18,015 nt of DNA from JBLHUT01 sp047629975 (lineage in GTDB: Bacteria > Pseudomonadota > Alphaproteobacteria > Rhodobacterales > Rhodobacteraceae). Every line of letters starts with the position of its first letter. Positions within the stretch are counted from its first letter, which is position 1. The stretch lies in the NCBI GenBank assembly GCA_047629975.1, contig JBLHUT010000035.1:1-18015 (forward strand), given 5' to 3'. Made by a program: the position numbers and the translations under genes. Below the pieces are notes generated by a model. The model was given only the letters and a program-made list of their open reading frames with translations, had not been told where the DNA came from and did not search any database. Below, piece after piece: positions 6,873 through 14,192 of the stretch.

Positions 6873-8192
6873 GTGAAACAGCTTATCTGGATTGCACTAC
6901 TGGGCACGGCGGGCCTGCTTGCAGGTTGCGATCAGGGCGCGCCCCCGTTACCCGGCGAACGCTTTGATGTCCGCCCGCAAGAAGACGTGGCCACGAACGA
7001 AGACGGCTCACGGGTGCAGGTCCCGGTGCCCATCGCGCTGCCGACGCAGGTCAATCACGCCCAATGGACCCATCGTGGAGGATCGGCTTTGCACAAAGTC
7101 ACGCATCCCGCGTTGGGTGCATCGCTTGTTCGGGTCTGGAGCACCGATATCGGCTCGGGCAACAGCAAGCGGTACCGCATTTCGGCAGACCCTGTTGTTG
7201 CCGATGGGCGTATTTATACGCTCGACAGCCGCGCTGGCGTGATGGCCCACAGCTTGACGGGCAAAACGCTCTGGAGTGTGGACGCGACACCTGCATCGGA
7301 TAAAAATACAGACGCCACCGGCGGCGGCCTTGCCTTTGGTGCGGGGCGGCTGTTTGTCACCACCGGGTTTGGTGAATTGTTGGCGCTGGATCCTGCGACC
7401 GGTGATGTGATCTGGCGACAGTCCTTTGACGCATCCGTCAGCGGGGCACCAACGGTTCGGGGCGACATGGTTTATGTGATGGCGCGCGACAACGCGGCCT
7501 TTGCGGTGCGTGCCGACAACGGGCGGCTTGCGTGGACCCTTCCGGGGGCGCCGTCGGGGTCGGAAATGCTGTCTGGTGCCGGACCTGCGGTAACGGAGCG
7601 CGCGGCGATCTTTCCGTCGGGCAACTCGGAGCTTGTTGCGGCCCTTCCAGAGAGCGGCGTGCGCACCTGGGTGGCCTCGATCGCCGGAGAGCGGCGCGGG
7701 CGCGCCTATGCCACCGTGTCCGATATCAGCAGTGACCCCGTTGTCGTCGGAAATGTCGTGTATGCCGGCAGTCAGTCGGGGCGGTTTGCGGCCCTTAGCC
7801 TTGTGGATGGATCGCGGTTGTGGACTGCAACCGAAGGGGCCTATAGCCCGGGCTGGCCTGTTGGCGGGTCTGTGTTCATCACCTCGGATCAGGGACAGCT
7901 TGTGCGGCTGGATGCAAACGACGGTCATGTGATCTGGGCGGTGGATTTGCCGTATTTCAAAAAAGAAAAGGTCACCCGCCGCAAGGCAGTGCACGAGCAT
8001 TACGGGCCTGTTCTGGCGGGGGGACGTTTGATCGTGGCCTCCGATGACGGGCTGATCCGGTCGTTCAATCCGGCCGACGGGGCGCTTGTTTCGGAAGTTC
8101 CCCTGCTTGGTGGGGCGGCGTCATTGCCCGCGATTGTTAACGGGACCCTTTACATCCTCTCCGGGAACGGGCAATTGCACGCTTTCCGCTAA
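6873..8192 (+). CDS. bamB: BamB-like beta-propeller lipoprotein (PQQ-like repeats)
   Basis: Likely the BamB scaffold lipoprotein of the outer-membrane protein assembly (BAM) complex, or a close relative. It has 439 residues and a GTG start at 6873 with AGGGG about 8 nt upstream. An upstream in-frame ATG (6768) was rejected because it would bury the signal peptide. The N-terminus is a lipoprotein signal with lipobox LLAGC, so Cys19 should be lipidated. The mature part carries repeated propeller-blade motifs of the pattern V-A-D-G-R-I-Y-T-L-D, A-L-D-P-A-T-G-D-V-I-W and R-L-D-A-N-D-G-H-V-I-W, fitting an eight-bladed WD/PQQ-like propeller. No PQQ cofactor is implied in this family. Asp20-Gln21 after the lipidated Cys would, by the E. 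coli +2/+3 rule, favour inner-membrane retention, which is odd for BamB. It lies between yfgM-like and der (49 bp before der). Confidence 0.82.
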   Translation: MKQLIWIALLGTAGLLAGCDQGAPPLPGERFDVRPQEDVATNEDGSRVQVPVPIALPTQVNHAQWTHRGGSALHKVTHPALGASLVRVWSTDIGSGNSKRYRISADPVVADGRIYTLDSRAGVMAHSLTGKTLWSVDATPASDKNTDATGGGLAFGAGRLFVTTGFGELLALDPATGDVIWRQSFDASVSGAPTVRGDMVYVMARDNAAFAVRADNGRLAWTLPGAPSGSEMLSGAGPAVTERAAIFPSGNSELVAALPESGVRTWVASIAGERRGRAYATVSDISSDPVVVGNVVYAGSQSGRFAALSLVDGSRLWTATEGAYSPGWPVGGSVFITSDQGQLVRLDANDGHVIWAVDLPYFKKEKVTRRKAVHEHYGPVLAGGRLIVASDDGLIRSFNPADGALVSEVPLLGGAASLPAIVNGTLYILSGNGQLHAFR

Positions 8193-8241
8193 CATTGCGG
8201 CTCCGGACTTTGCCGGGGTGAACCATATCTGGAGGTAGGGC

Positions 8242-9729
8242 ATGAGCTTTACTCTGGCCCTTGTGGGCAGACCCAATGTGGGCAAGTCCACTTTGTTCAA
8301 CCGACTGGTCGGCAAGAGGCTTGCTTTGGTTGATGATCAACCGGGAGTGACCCGTGACCTGCGCGAAGGCGCCGCGCGTCTTGGCGATTTGAAATTCACG
8401 GTGATCGACACCGCGGGTCTGGAAGAAGTGACCGACGACAGCCTTCAGGGCCGGATGCGGCGTCTTACGGAACGCGCGGTCGAGATGGCCGACATCTGCT
8501 TGTTTATTATCGATGCCCGAACCGGCGTCACGCCGACCGACGAGGTGTTTGCCGATATTTTGCGCCGCAAGAATGCCAACGTACTGGTCGCGGCCAACAA
8601 GGCCGAAGGACGTGCCGGTGAATCCGGCGCGCTGGAGGCGTGGAACCTGGGCCTAGGCGAGCCGCTTGCAATTTCCGCAGAGCACGGCGAAGGCATGAGC
8701 GATCTGCTACAGGCGCTGATGCCACTGGCCGACGGTTTTGCCGCGCGTGCCGAGGCCGATGCCCCTGATGTCGATGTCGATATCGAAGGGGATCTTGACG
8801 GCGAAGACGATTTTGACAGCGATGCGCCGCGATCCTATGCGCCGACTGCAAAACGCCCGCTCCAGATCGCGGTCGTGGGCCGCCCGAATGCCGGTAAATC
8901 GACGCTGATCAACAAGATCCTTGGCGAAGAGCGGCTTTTGACCGGACCGGAGGCCGGGATCACACGGGATGCCATTTCGCTGTCGATTGATTGGGAAGGC
9001 ACGCCGATCCGGATCTTTGATACGGCGGGAATGCGTAAAAAGGCCAAGATTCAGGAAAAGCTTGAAAAACTTTCAGTGTCTGACGGCCTGCGCGCGGTCA
9101 AATTTGCCGAGGTTGTCGTTGTTCTGCTTGATGCTGATATTCCGTTCGAGCAGCAGGATTTGCGGATTGCCGATCTGGCGGAACGCGAAGGGCGTGCGGT
9201 TGTTGTTGCGGTCAACAAGTGGGACCTCGAGGACGACAAGCAGGCCAAGTTGATGGGGCTAAAAGAGGCGTTCGAGCGTCTTTTGCCGCAGTTGCGCGGC
9301 GCACCTCTGGTGACGGTTTCGGCGAAAACCGGCCGTGGGATCGACCGTTTGCACGAGGCGATCGTGCGGGCGCACGATGTCTGGAACCGTCGGGTGTCTA
9401 CGGCCAAGTTGAACCAGTGGCTTGCGGGTATGCTTGAGGCGCATCCGCCCCCCGCACCGGGCGGCCGACGGATCAGGCTGCGGTACATGACGCAAGCAAA
9501 GACCCGTCCGCCGGGCTTTGTGGTGATGTGCAGCCACGCTGAAAAACTTTCGGAATCGTACAAACGCTATCTTGTCAACGGCTTACGGATTGACTTTGAT
9601 ATGCCCGGCACGCCGATCCGCCTGTACTTCCGCTCGCAGTCCGAAGCAAACCCGTTCAAGAACAAAAAGAAATCAACCCCCTCGCGCTTGCGAAAGCATC
9701 TGGGCAAGCCTCAAGTGCCGGACAAGTAG
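8242..9729 (+). CDS. der: ribosome-assembly GTPase Der (EngA), tandem G domains
   Basis: Essential double GTPase that binds the 50S subunit during late assembly. It has 495 residues. G domain 1 carries the P-loop GRPNVGKST (9-17), DTAGL (56-60) and, at the G4 position, NKAE (119-122) rather than NKxD. An acidic linker (about 171-195, nearly all Asp/Glu/Gly/Val/Ala) leads into G domain 2 with GRPNAGKST (213-221), DTAGM (260-264) and canonical NKWD (325-328). The C-terminal KH-like domain (about 385-475) contains the RIRLRYMTQAKTRPPGFVVM stretch typical of Der. A basic tail (about 472-495) ends the protein. NKAE in the first domain is, to my knowledge, usual in alphaproteobacterial Der. The ATG at 8242 has a strong GGAGG ribosome-binding site. 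Its stop is 10 bp from the stop of the convergent TspO-like gene. Confidence 0.97.
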   Translation: MSFTLALVGRPNVGKSTLFNRLVGKRLALVDDQPGVTRDLREGAARLGDLKFTVIDTAGLEEVTDDSLQGRMRRLTERAVEMADICLFIIDARTGVTPTDEVFADILRRKNANVLVAANKAEGRAGESGALEAWNLGLGEPLAISAEHGEGMSDLLQALMPLADGFAARAEADAPDVDVDIEGDLDGEDDFDSDAPRSYAPTAKRPLQIAVVGRPNAGKSTLINKILGEERLLTGPEAGITRDAISLSIDWEGTPIRIFDTAGMRKKAKIQEKLEKLSVSDGLRAVKFAEVVVVLLDADIPFEQQDLRIADLAEREGRAVVVAVNKWDLEDDKQAKLMGLKEAFERLLPQLRGAPLVTVSAKTGRGIDRLHEAIVRAHDVWNRRVSTAKLNQWLAGMLEAHPPPAPGGRRIRLRYMTQAKTRPPGFVVMCSHAEKLSESYKRYLVNGLRIDFDMPGTPIRLYFRSQSEANPFKNKKKSTPSRLRKHLGKPQVPDK

Positions 9730-9739
9730 CAACCGGATT

Positions 9740-10450
9740 TTAGCCGCGCATGGCTCTCAGGGCCAGCGCGGCCATGACACCGGCACCTGCAATTGCGAAA
9801 ACCGCGATTGCAGGTTCCACACCCCAGTTTTTTACCGCGACTGCGATCAAGGCCCAAACAAGGGCCGCGCCGTATTCGGGCGCGCGCTTTAGCCTGATCT
9901 GCACCGTGGCCCCAAGGATCAGCGCTCCGGAAAGTGCGGCCCACGCCCATCCGGCTTGCCCCGTGACAATGCCATAGCCTGCGCCCAACATCCCGAGAGA
10001 CACAAAACTTGCGGCCGTCAGCCACCCTGCATAAAGTGCGACCGGTGCCTGCAACAGCCATCTGTCGGTCACAGGTGTCTTGAACATGGCTACGAGTGCG
10101 GCAAGCAACATCACCCAGATCAATATCGTCGCCCAGACCGGACTGACCTGTGCCACGGCCAGCCACGTGGCCCCGACGCCGATGCTCACGATGAGCCACG
10201 GACGTGGCCCACTCCACTCAGGCATCGAGCGTCGGCGCAAAAGGCCGAAACCGGCGCTCGCAAGAAGCCAGATATAAATCGGACCCCAAATGGCAAAAGC
10301 ATAGCCGGCGGGTTGAACCGGCGGGTCGTTCTGCGGGACAGGATAAAGCGTGGGGTCAAAGCCTGCAAATGGCACGAATGCAGGCGAGACGACAAAGGCC
10401 AAAGTGACCAACGCCACCCCGATCGCCGCAACTGGCAAGCCCCGGCTCAT
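9740..10450 (-). CDS. polytopic membrane protein, distant TspO/MBR-like (tryptophan-rich sensory protein type)
   Basis: 236 residues, rich in Trp, Ala and Leu, with about seven hydrophobic segments (roughly 5-28, 50-71, 84-101, 104-123, 131-153, 165-184, 195-233 where two may be packed). The stretch P-A-G-Y-A-F-A-I-W-G-P-I-Y (47-59) resembles the conserved motif of proteins annotated as tryptophan-rich sensory proteins, which are distant relatives of TspO. Classical TspO is about 160 residues with five helices, so this is longer and the ligand (porphyrin, cholesterol or other) cannot be assumed. The ATG at 10450 overlaps the serS stop (ATGA), so it is almost certainly co-transcribed and coupled with serS. 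The 3' end is convergent with der and contains a strong hairpin. It is confidently a real gene; the family call is moderate. Confidence 0.6.
   Translation of the reverse strand: MSRGLPVAAIGVALVTLAFVVSPAFVPFAGFDPTLYPVPQNDPPVQPAGYAFAIWGPIYIWLLASAGFGLLRRRSMPEWSGPRPWLIVSIGVGATWLAVAQVSPVWATILIWVMLLAALVAMFKTPVTDRWLLQAPVALYAGWLTAASFVSLGMLGAGYGIVTGQAGWAWAALSGALILGATVQIRLKRAPEYGAALVWALIAVAVKNWGVEPAIAVFAIAGAGVMAALALRAMRG
9785..9815 (+). terminator. 13-bp-stem hairpin inside the TspO-like 3' end, possible der terminator
   Basis: The arms at 9785-9797 (ACCTGCAATTGCG) and 9803-9815 (CGCGATTGCAGGT) pair over 13 positions, with one G-U wobble at most, around the loop AAAAC. On the plus strand six T residues follow, but only at 9828-9833, 12 nt past the stem, so this is not a canonical intrinsic terminator. 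It sits 56 nt downstream of the der stop, where a terminator for the yfgM-bamB-der transcript would be expected. In the TspO-like frame it encodes residues about 212-222 (P-A-I-A-V-F-A-I-A-G), so the symmetry might partly reflect a repeated Ala-Ile-Ala pattern. Confidence 0.4.
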
Positions 10451-11745
10451 TGTGCGCTCAGGGTGCCGTCGGCCCCGATCATCGTCTTGCCACCCAGATA
10501 GCGGTGCAGCACCTCTGGCAACAGCACAGAGCCGTCTGCCTGCTGGCCGTTCTCAAGTACCGCAATCAGACAGCGCCCAACCGCAAGGCCCGACCCGTTC
10601 AGCGTGTGGACAAACTCGGGCTTGCCGCCGTCTTTTGGCCGGAAGCGGGCATTCATGCGCCGCGCCTGATAATCGCCACAGACCGAACAAGAGCTGATCT
10701 CGCGGTAGGTGTTCTGCCCGGGCAACCAGACCTCGATGTCATGGGTGCGCCGCGCACCCGCGCCCATATCGCCTGCGCACAAAACGACCGTGCGATAGGC
10801 AAGACCGAGCCGTTCAAGGATCCCTTGGGCACAATCTGTCATCCGGTCAAGCTCTGCGCGCGAGGCGTCGGGGTGGGTTACGCTGACCATCTCGACCTTC
10901 TCGAACTGGTGCTGGCGCAGCATGCCCGAGGTGTCGCGGCCCGCACTTCCGGCTTCGGAGCGGAAGCACAGCGAATGGGCGGTATATCTGTGTGGGAGGG
11001 ACGATTCGTCGGAAATCGTCTCGTTGGCAAGGTTTGTGAGGGTGACTTCGGAGGTCGGGATCAGCCACCAGCCATTTGTTGTCTGATAGCTGTCCTCGCC
11101 GAATTTTGGCAACTGGCCCGTGCCGTACATCATTTCCTCGCGCACGATAACGGGGGCGTTGACCTCGGTCAGGCCGTTTTCCTCGGTGTGGGTGTCGAGC
11201 ATGAATTGCGCCAGCGCCCGGTGGACCCGCGCCACCGCCCCTTTGAGCACAACAAAGCGCGCACCGGACAGTTTCGCGCCCAACTCGAAATCCATACCGG
11301 CAACAACGGCGGCCAGTTCGAAATGCTCGACCGGTTTGAAGTCCGGCACAGGCGGGGTGCCCCAGCGCCGGATTTCGACATTATCGGCTTCGTTCTTTCC
11401 GTCAGGAATGTCGTCAAAGGGCAGGTTCGGAATGGTCAAAAGCAGCTCGGTAAGCTGTGCATCCTGTGCCTTTGCCTCTTCGGTCAATCGGGCCATTTCG
11501 GCCTTCTTTTCACTTACAAGCGTGCGCAAACGCGTGAATTCGCCTTCGTCGCCCTTGGCTTTGGCGGCACCGACAAGCTTGCTGGCCCTGTTCTGCTCGG
11601 CCTGTGCATTTTCAGCCGCCGAGATCGCCGCGCGTCGGGCCGCGTCGATCGACACGATCGTGGAGGACATTGCATCAAGACCACGGCGGGCGAGCCCTGC
11701 GTCAAATTGGTCGGGCATGTCGCGGATCAGGCGGATGTCGTGCAT
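10447..11745 (-). CDS. serS: seryl-tRNA synthetase
   Basis: Class II aminoacyl-tRNA synthetase that charges tRNA-Ser (and tRNA-Sec) with serine in the cytoplasm. It has 432 residues, normal length. The N-terminal tRNA-binding arm is a long coiled coil (about 30-105, Ala/Glu/Lys-rich). The catalytic core contains the motif 1 region with MMYGTGQLPKFGED (205-218), TSEVTLTNL (231-239), motif 2 as CFRSEAGSAGRDTSG (260-274) continuing to QFEKVEMV (280-287), SSCSVCGDYQARR (351-363) and motif 3 NGSGLAVGR (383-391). The ATG at 11745 gives the standard N-terminus MHDIRLIRDMPDQF and is preceded by AGGAC about 7 nt away. A longer open frame to 12186 is only upstream sequence without a family match. The stop overlaps the start of the TspO-like gene. 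Confidence 0.97.
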   Translation of the reverse strand: MHDIRLIRDMPDQFDAGLARRGLDAMSSTIVSIDAARRAAISAAENAQAEQNRASKLVGAAKAKGDEGEFTRLRTLVSEKKAEMARLTEEAKAQDAQLTELLLTIPNLPFDDIPDGKNEADNVEIRRWGTPPVPDFKPVEHFELAAVVAGMDFELGAKLSGARFVVLKGAVARVHRALAQFMLDTHTEENGLTEVNAPVIVREEMMYGTGQLPKFGEDSYQTTNGWWLIPTSEVTLTNLANETISDESSLPHRYTAHSLCFRSEAGSAGRDTSGMLRQHQFEKVEMVSVTHPDASRAELDRMTDCAQGILERLGLAYRTVVLCAGDMGAGARRTHDIEVWLPGQNTYREISSCSVCGDYQARRMNARFRPKDGGKPEFVHTLNGSGLAVGRCLIAVLENGQQADGSVLLPEVLHRYLGGKTMIGADGTLSAQ

Positions 11746-11772
11746 TGTCCTTGTCCTTTTTCGTTTGTGCAA

Positions 11773-11792
11773 TCTGGCAGCGATATGCCAGA
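11773..11792 (-). promoter_or_regulatory. perfect 7-bp inverted repeat in the serS leader
   Basis: TCTGGCA (11773-11779) and TGCCAGA (11786-11792) are perfect inverted repeats around a 6-nt centre. The right arm, read toward serS, ends 27 nt before the serS ATG. It could be an operator or an RNA hairpin in the 5' leader. There is no U run after it on the serS strand, so it is not an intrinsic terminator. The symmetry is seen directly; a role is inferred. Confidence 0.35.
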
Positions 11793-12110
11793 GCCGCCCG
11801 CGCGAGGGAACCACAAAAGCGCATGGTTGGGGCGTGGGGCCGGTCGGGGTGTAAATCCTTGCGAGGGGCGCGGCAAGGCCGGCTGGCGGGAAACCGAAAA
11901 GACCGGTCGATGGCAATACCAGACGCGAACGCAGCAAAAGCAGGAAAGAACACCAATATCCGACTGCAAATGCACGAAAACACGGTCGTGACCAATGAAA
12001 TGCCGTTTGCCGATTGAATAAGCAGGCAGCTTTCCCATATGGAACAGGGCGCGCTTGTGTGGCGGGCGGACAGTGCTGCAGGGTGGGTGGTCGAAAGGGC
12101 ACCGGCTGGC

Positions 12111-12139
12111 TTGCACTCCCGGGATGCCCGTCATAGGGT
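12111..12139 (+). promoter_or_regulatory. weak candidate promoter for the yajC-secDF-ccm run
   Basis: TTGCAC (12111-12116) and TAGGGT (12134-12139) are 17 nt apart, upstream of yajC. The -35 core TTG is present but the -10 is poor, as is common in Rhodobacteraceae, where many promoters depend on activators. An alternative -10, TATAAA (12154-12159), has no good -35. Transcription from the first pair would give a leader of roughly 55 nt. Confidence 0.25.
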
Positions 12140-12201
12140 GCGCGCCAAACCAGTATAAACGGGGCCGCGACGGCATCCCGATCCAACGAAAGAGGTCCCT
12201 G

Positions 12202-12486
12202 ATGGACGGCGCAATTGCACAGTTTCTTCCGCTAATTCTGATCTTTGCGATCATGTATTTCCTTTTGATACGTCCGCAACAAAAGAAAATGAAAGAGCAC
12301 AAGGCCATGATCGAGGCGCTGCGTCGCGGTGACCAGATCGTCACCCAAGGCGGCCTGATCGGTAAGGTCAGCAAGGTCAAGGACGACGGCGAGATCGAAG
12401 TCGAGATTGCCGAGGGCGTAAAAGTCCGCGTCATCCGCGCCACCATCTCACAGGTTGTCTCAAAGACAGAACCTGCGAAAGACTGA
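12202..12486 (+). CDS. yajC: preprotein translocase subunit YajC
   Basis: Small inner-membrane partner of SecDF in the holo-translocon. It has 94 residues. One membrane span (about 6-24, ending IMYFLLIRPQQKK) is followed by a positively charged cytoplasmic segment and a small beta-rich domain (about 43-87) containing GDQIVTQGGLIGKV, the family signature. The ATG at 12202 has AGAGG 6 nt upstream. A longer frame to 12055 would add residues before the membrane span with no resemblance to the family. secD begins 40 bp after the stop. Confidence 0.96.
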   Translation: MDGAIAQFLPLILIFAIMYFLLIRPQQKKMKEHKAMIEALRRGDQIVTQGGLIGKVSKVKDDGEIEVEIAEGVKVRVIRATISQVVSKTEPAKD

Positions 12487-12526
12487 TCCTTTTGATCGAC
12501 CTGCAAGACAGCCGAAAGGCCCCCTG

Positions 12527-14191
12527 ATGCTGCAAATTTCCCTTTGGAACCGGATCGTGATCTGGATGCTGGTGGCTGTTGGGCTGCTTTTCGCGATGCC
12601 CAATGCGTTTTACACGCGGGTCGAGGTTCATAATGACGCCGTGAAGCAAATCGAGGCAGCGGGAGAGACCCCGACGCTGCTTGAGGCGCGCGCAGCGTGG
12701 CCGGACCTTCTTCCGGCGACCATCGTGAACCTCGGGCTTGATCTGCGTGGCGGTGCGTCATTGCTGGCCGAAGTTAAGGTCGAAGACGTCTACAGCGCTC
12801 GCATGGATGCGCTTTGGCCCGAGGTCCGCAATGCACTGCGCGACGAACGGCTTGTCGTTGGCGGTGTGCGCCGGCAGCTTCAGGGCGATCCGGCGACCTT
12901 GCGGGTTCAGATCGAACAAGTTGACGGCATGGAGCGGGCGTTGGAGGTGGTGCGCGAGATTGCACGCCCGATCGTGACGCTTACCGGTGTCGGGTCAAAC
13001 GACATTGCCATAACGTCCGAGGCCAATCTGCTGATTGTGCAACTGTCGGATGCCGAAAAAGTAGCCACTGACAGCAGGACGGTTCAGCAGGCGCTGGAAA
13101 TCATCCGTCGAAGGGTGGATGCCGCCGGCACCCGCGAACCCTCGATCCAGCGTCAGGGCGACCGTCGCATTCTGATACAGGTTCCCGGTCTGGGATCAGC
13201 ACAAGAGCTGAAGGACCTGATCGGAAAAACTGCGAAACTGAGCTTTCATCCGGTCTTGAGTGTCACGAGTGACGCTGGTGCAAATCCCGGCCCCGGCAAT
13301 ATTCTGCTGCCCTCGCTGGACGAGCCCGGAACATTTTATATCCTTGAACGTATCCCGACCGTGACCGGTGAGGATCTGACCGACAGCCAGCCCGATTTCG
13401 ATCGTAACGGCGGCCCCGCTGTCAGCTTTCGCTTCGGGCCTTCGGGGGCCCGCAAATTCGGGCAGTTCACATCGGACAACGTAGGTGCGCCGTTTGCCAT
13501 TGTTCTGGACAATGAAGTCATCAGCGCGCCGCGGATAAACGAACCGATCACCGGCGGCTCGGGTATCATATCGGGCAATTTCACCGCTGAGGAAAGCACC
13601 CAGCTTTCGGTTCAGTTGCGTGCCGGATCATTGCCCGCAGAACTCACATTTCTGCAAGAACGCACCATTGGACCCGAACTGGGCCAAGACAGCATCGATG
13701 CGGGGCGCATTGCCTCGATGGTGGCTTTCGTCGGCGTGCTTGTTTTCATGGCGCTTAGTTACGGATTGTTCGGAATATTTGCCAACATCGCGCTGATTAT
13801 CAACGTCGGGTTGATTTTCGGGCTGTTGTCGATGATCGGAGCCACGCTTACACTTCCTGGAATAGCCGGTATTGTTCTGACCATCGGTATGGCGGTCGAC
13901 GCAAACGTGCTTGTGTTCGAGCGTATCCGCGAAGAGCTGAAAACGGCAAAAGGGCCAAGTCGGGCAATCGAGTTGGGCTACGAAAAGGCCCTGTCGGCCA
14001 TTGTCGATGCAAATATCACGACGTTCATCACGGCTGTTATTCTTTTTGCGCTTGGCTCCGGGCCGGTGCGCGGATTTTCGATCACACTGGGGCTCGGAAT
14101 TCTGACGTCGGTGTTTACCGCGATTTATGTCACACGCTTGATGATCGTGATGTGGTTCGAACGTCGTCGTCCAAAAACAATCGAGGTCTGA
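12527..14191 (+). CDS. secD: protein translocase subunit SecD
   Basis: RND-superfamily membrane protein that, with SecF, uses the proton gradient to pull preproteins out of SecYEG on the periplasmic side. It has 554 residues, a usual length for alphaproteobacterial SecD. TM1 lies at about 10-27. The first periplasmic motif LGLDLRGGASLL (69-80) is intact, followed by the P1 domain (about 80-380) with IIRRRVDAAGTREP. TM2-TM6 (about 395-545) include GMAVDANVLVFERIREE (454-470), in which Asp458 corresponds to E. coli Asp519, needed for proton coupling. The ATG at 12527 is chosen because it gives the standard N-terminal MLQISLWNRI before TM1; an in-frame ATG at 12455 would overlap yajC. secF starts 1 bp after the stop. 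Confidence 0.97.
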   Translation: MLQISLWNRIVIWMLVAVGLLFAMPNAFYTRVEVHNDAVKQIEAAGETPTLLEARAAWPDLLPATIVNLGLDLRGGASLLAEVKVEDVYSARMDALWPEVRNALRDERLVVGGVRRQLQGDPATLRVQIEQVDGMERALEVVREIARPIVTLTGVGSNDIAITSEANLLIVQLSDAEKVATDSRTVQQALEIIRRRVDAAGTREPSIQRQGDRRILIQVPGLGSAQELKDLIGKTAKLSFHPVLSVTSDAGANPGPGNILLPSLDEPGTFYILERIPTVTGEDLTDSQPDFDRNGGPAVSFRFGPSGARKFGQFTSDNVGAPFAIVLDNEVISAPRINEPITGGSGIISGNFTAEESTQLSVQLRAGSLPAELTFLQERTIGPELGQDSIDAGRIASMVAFVGVLVFMALSYGLFGIFANIALIINVGLIFGLLSMIGATLTLPGIAGIVLTIGMAVDANVLVFERIREELKTAKGPSRAIELGYEKALSAIVDANITTFITAVILFALGSGPVRGFSITLGLGILTSVFTAIYVTRLMIVMWFERRRPKTIEV

Positions 14192-14192
14192 G

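Larger units (their letters stand above)
11746..12201. promoter_or_regulatory. 456-bp divergent intergenic region between serS and yajC
   Basis: It holds the 5' regions of both serS (minus) and yajC (plus). Visible elements are an inverted repeat in the serS leader (11773-11792), a second inverted repeat with arms CCTTGC (11857-11862) and GCAAGG (11873-11878), an imperfect hairpin with arms GGGCA-CCGG and CCGG-GA-TGCCC (12097-12129), and TTGCAC/TAGGGT and TATAAA promoter-like hexamers before yajC. I found no protein frame with a ribosome-binding site and no recognisable tRNA, 4.5S, tmRNA or 6S RNA. The middle of the gap, about 11880-12090, shows nothing I can name. Confidence 0.5.

Noticed and set aside
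7008..8000. 330-codon open frame on the minus strand, antisense to the bamB-like gene
   Set aside because: It is Arg/His-rich with no domain and no ribosome-binding site; the plus-strand propeller repeats account for the sequence.
10450..11991. 513-codon open frame on the plus strand, antisense to serS
   Set aside because: The composition is that of a shadow frame and no family motif is visible; serS on the minus strand explains the whole stretch.
12081..12150. Stretch containing TGGTCGAAAGGGCACCGG, reminiscent of the D-arm of a class II tRNA
   Set aside because: No acceptor stem, proper 7-nt anticodon loop or T-arm (GTTCGA) can be folded around it, so it is not a tRNA gene.
11746..12761. 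Upstream extensions of serS (to 12186) and another minus-strand frame of 344 codons across the serS-yajC gap
   Set aside because: The added residues resemble no SerRS extension, and the larger frame is antisense to yajC and secD.
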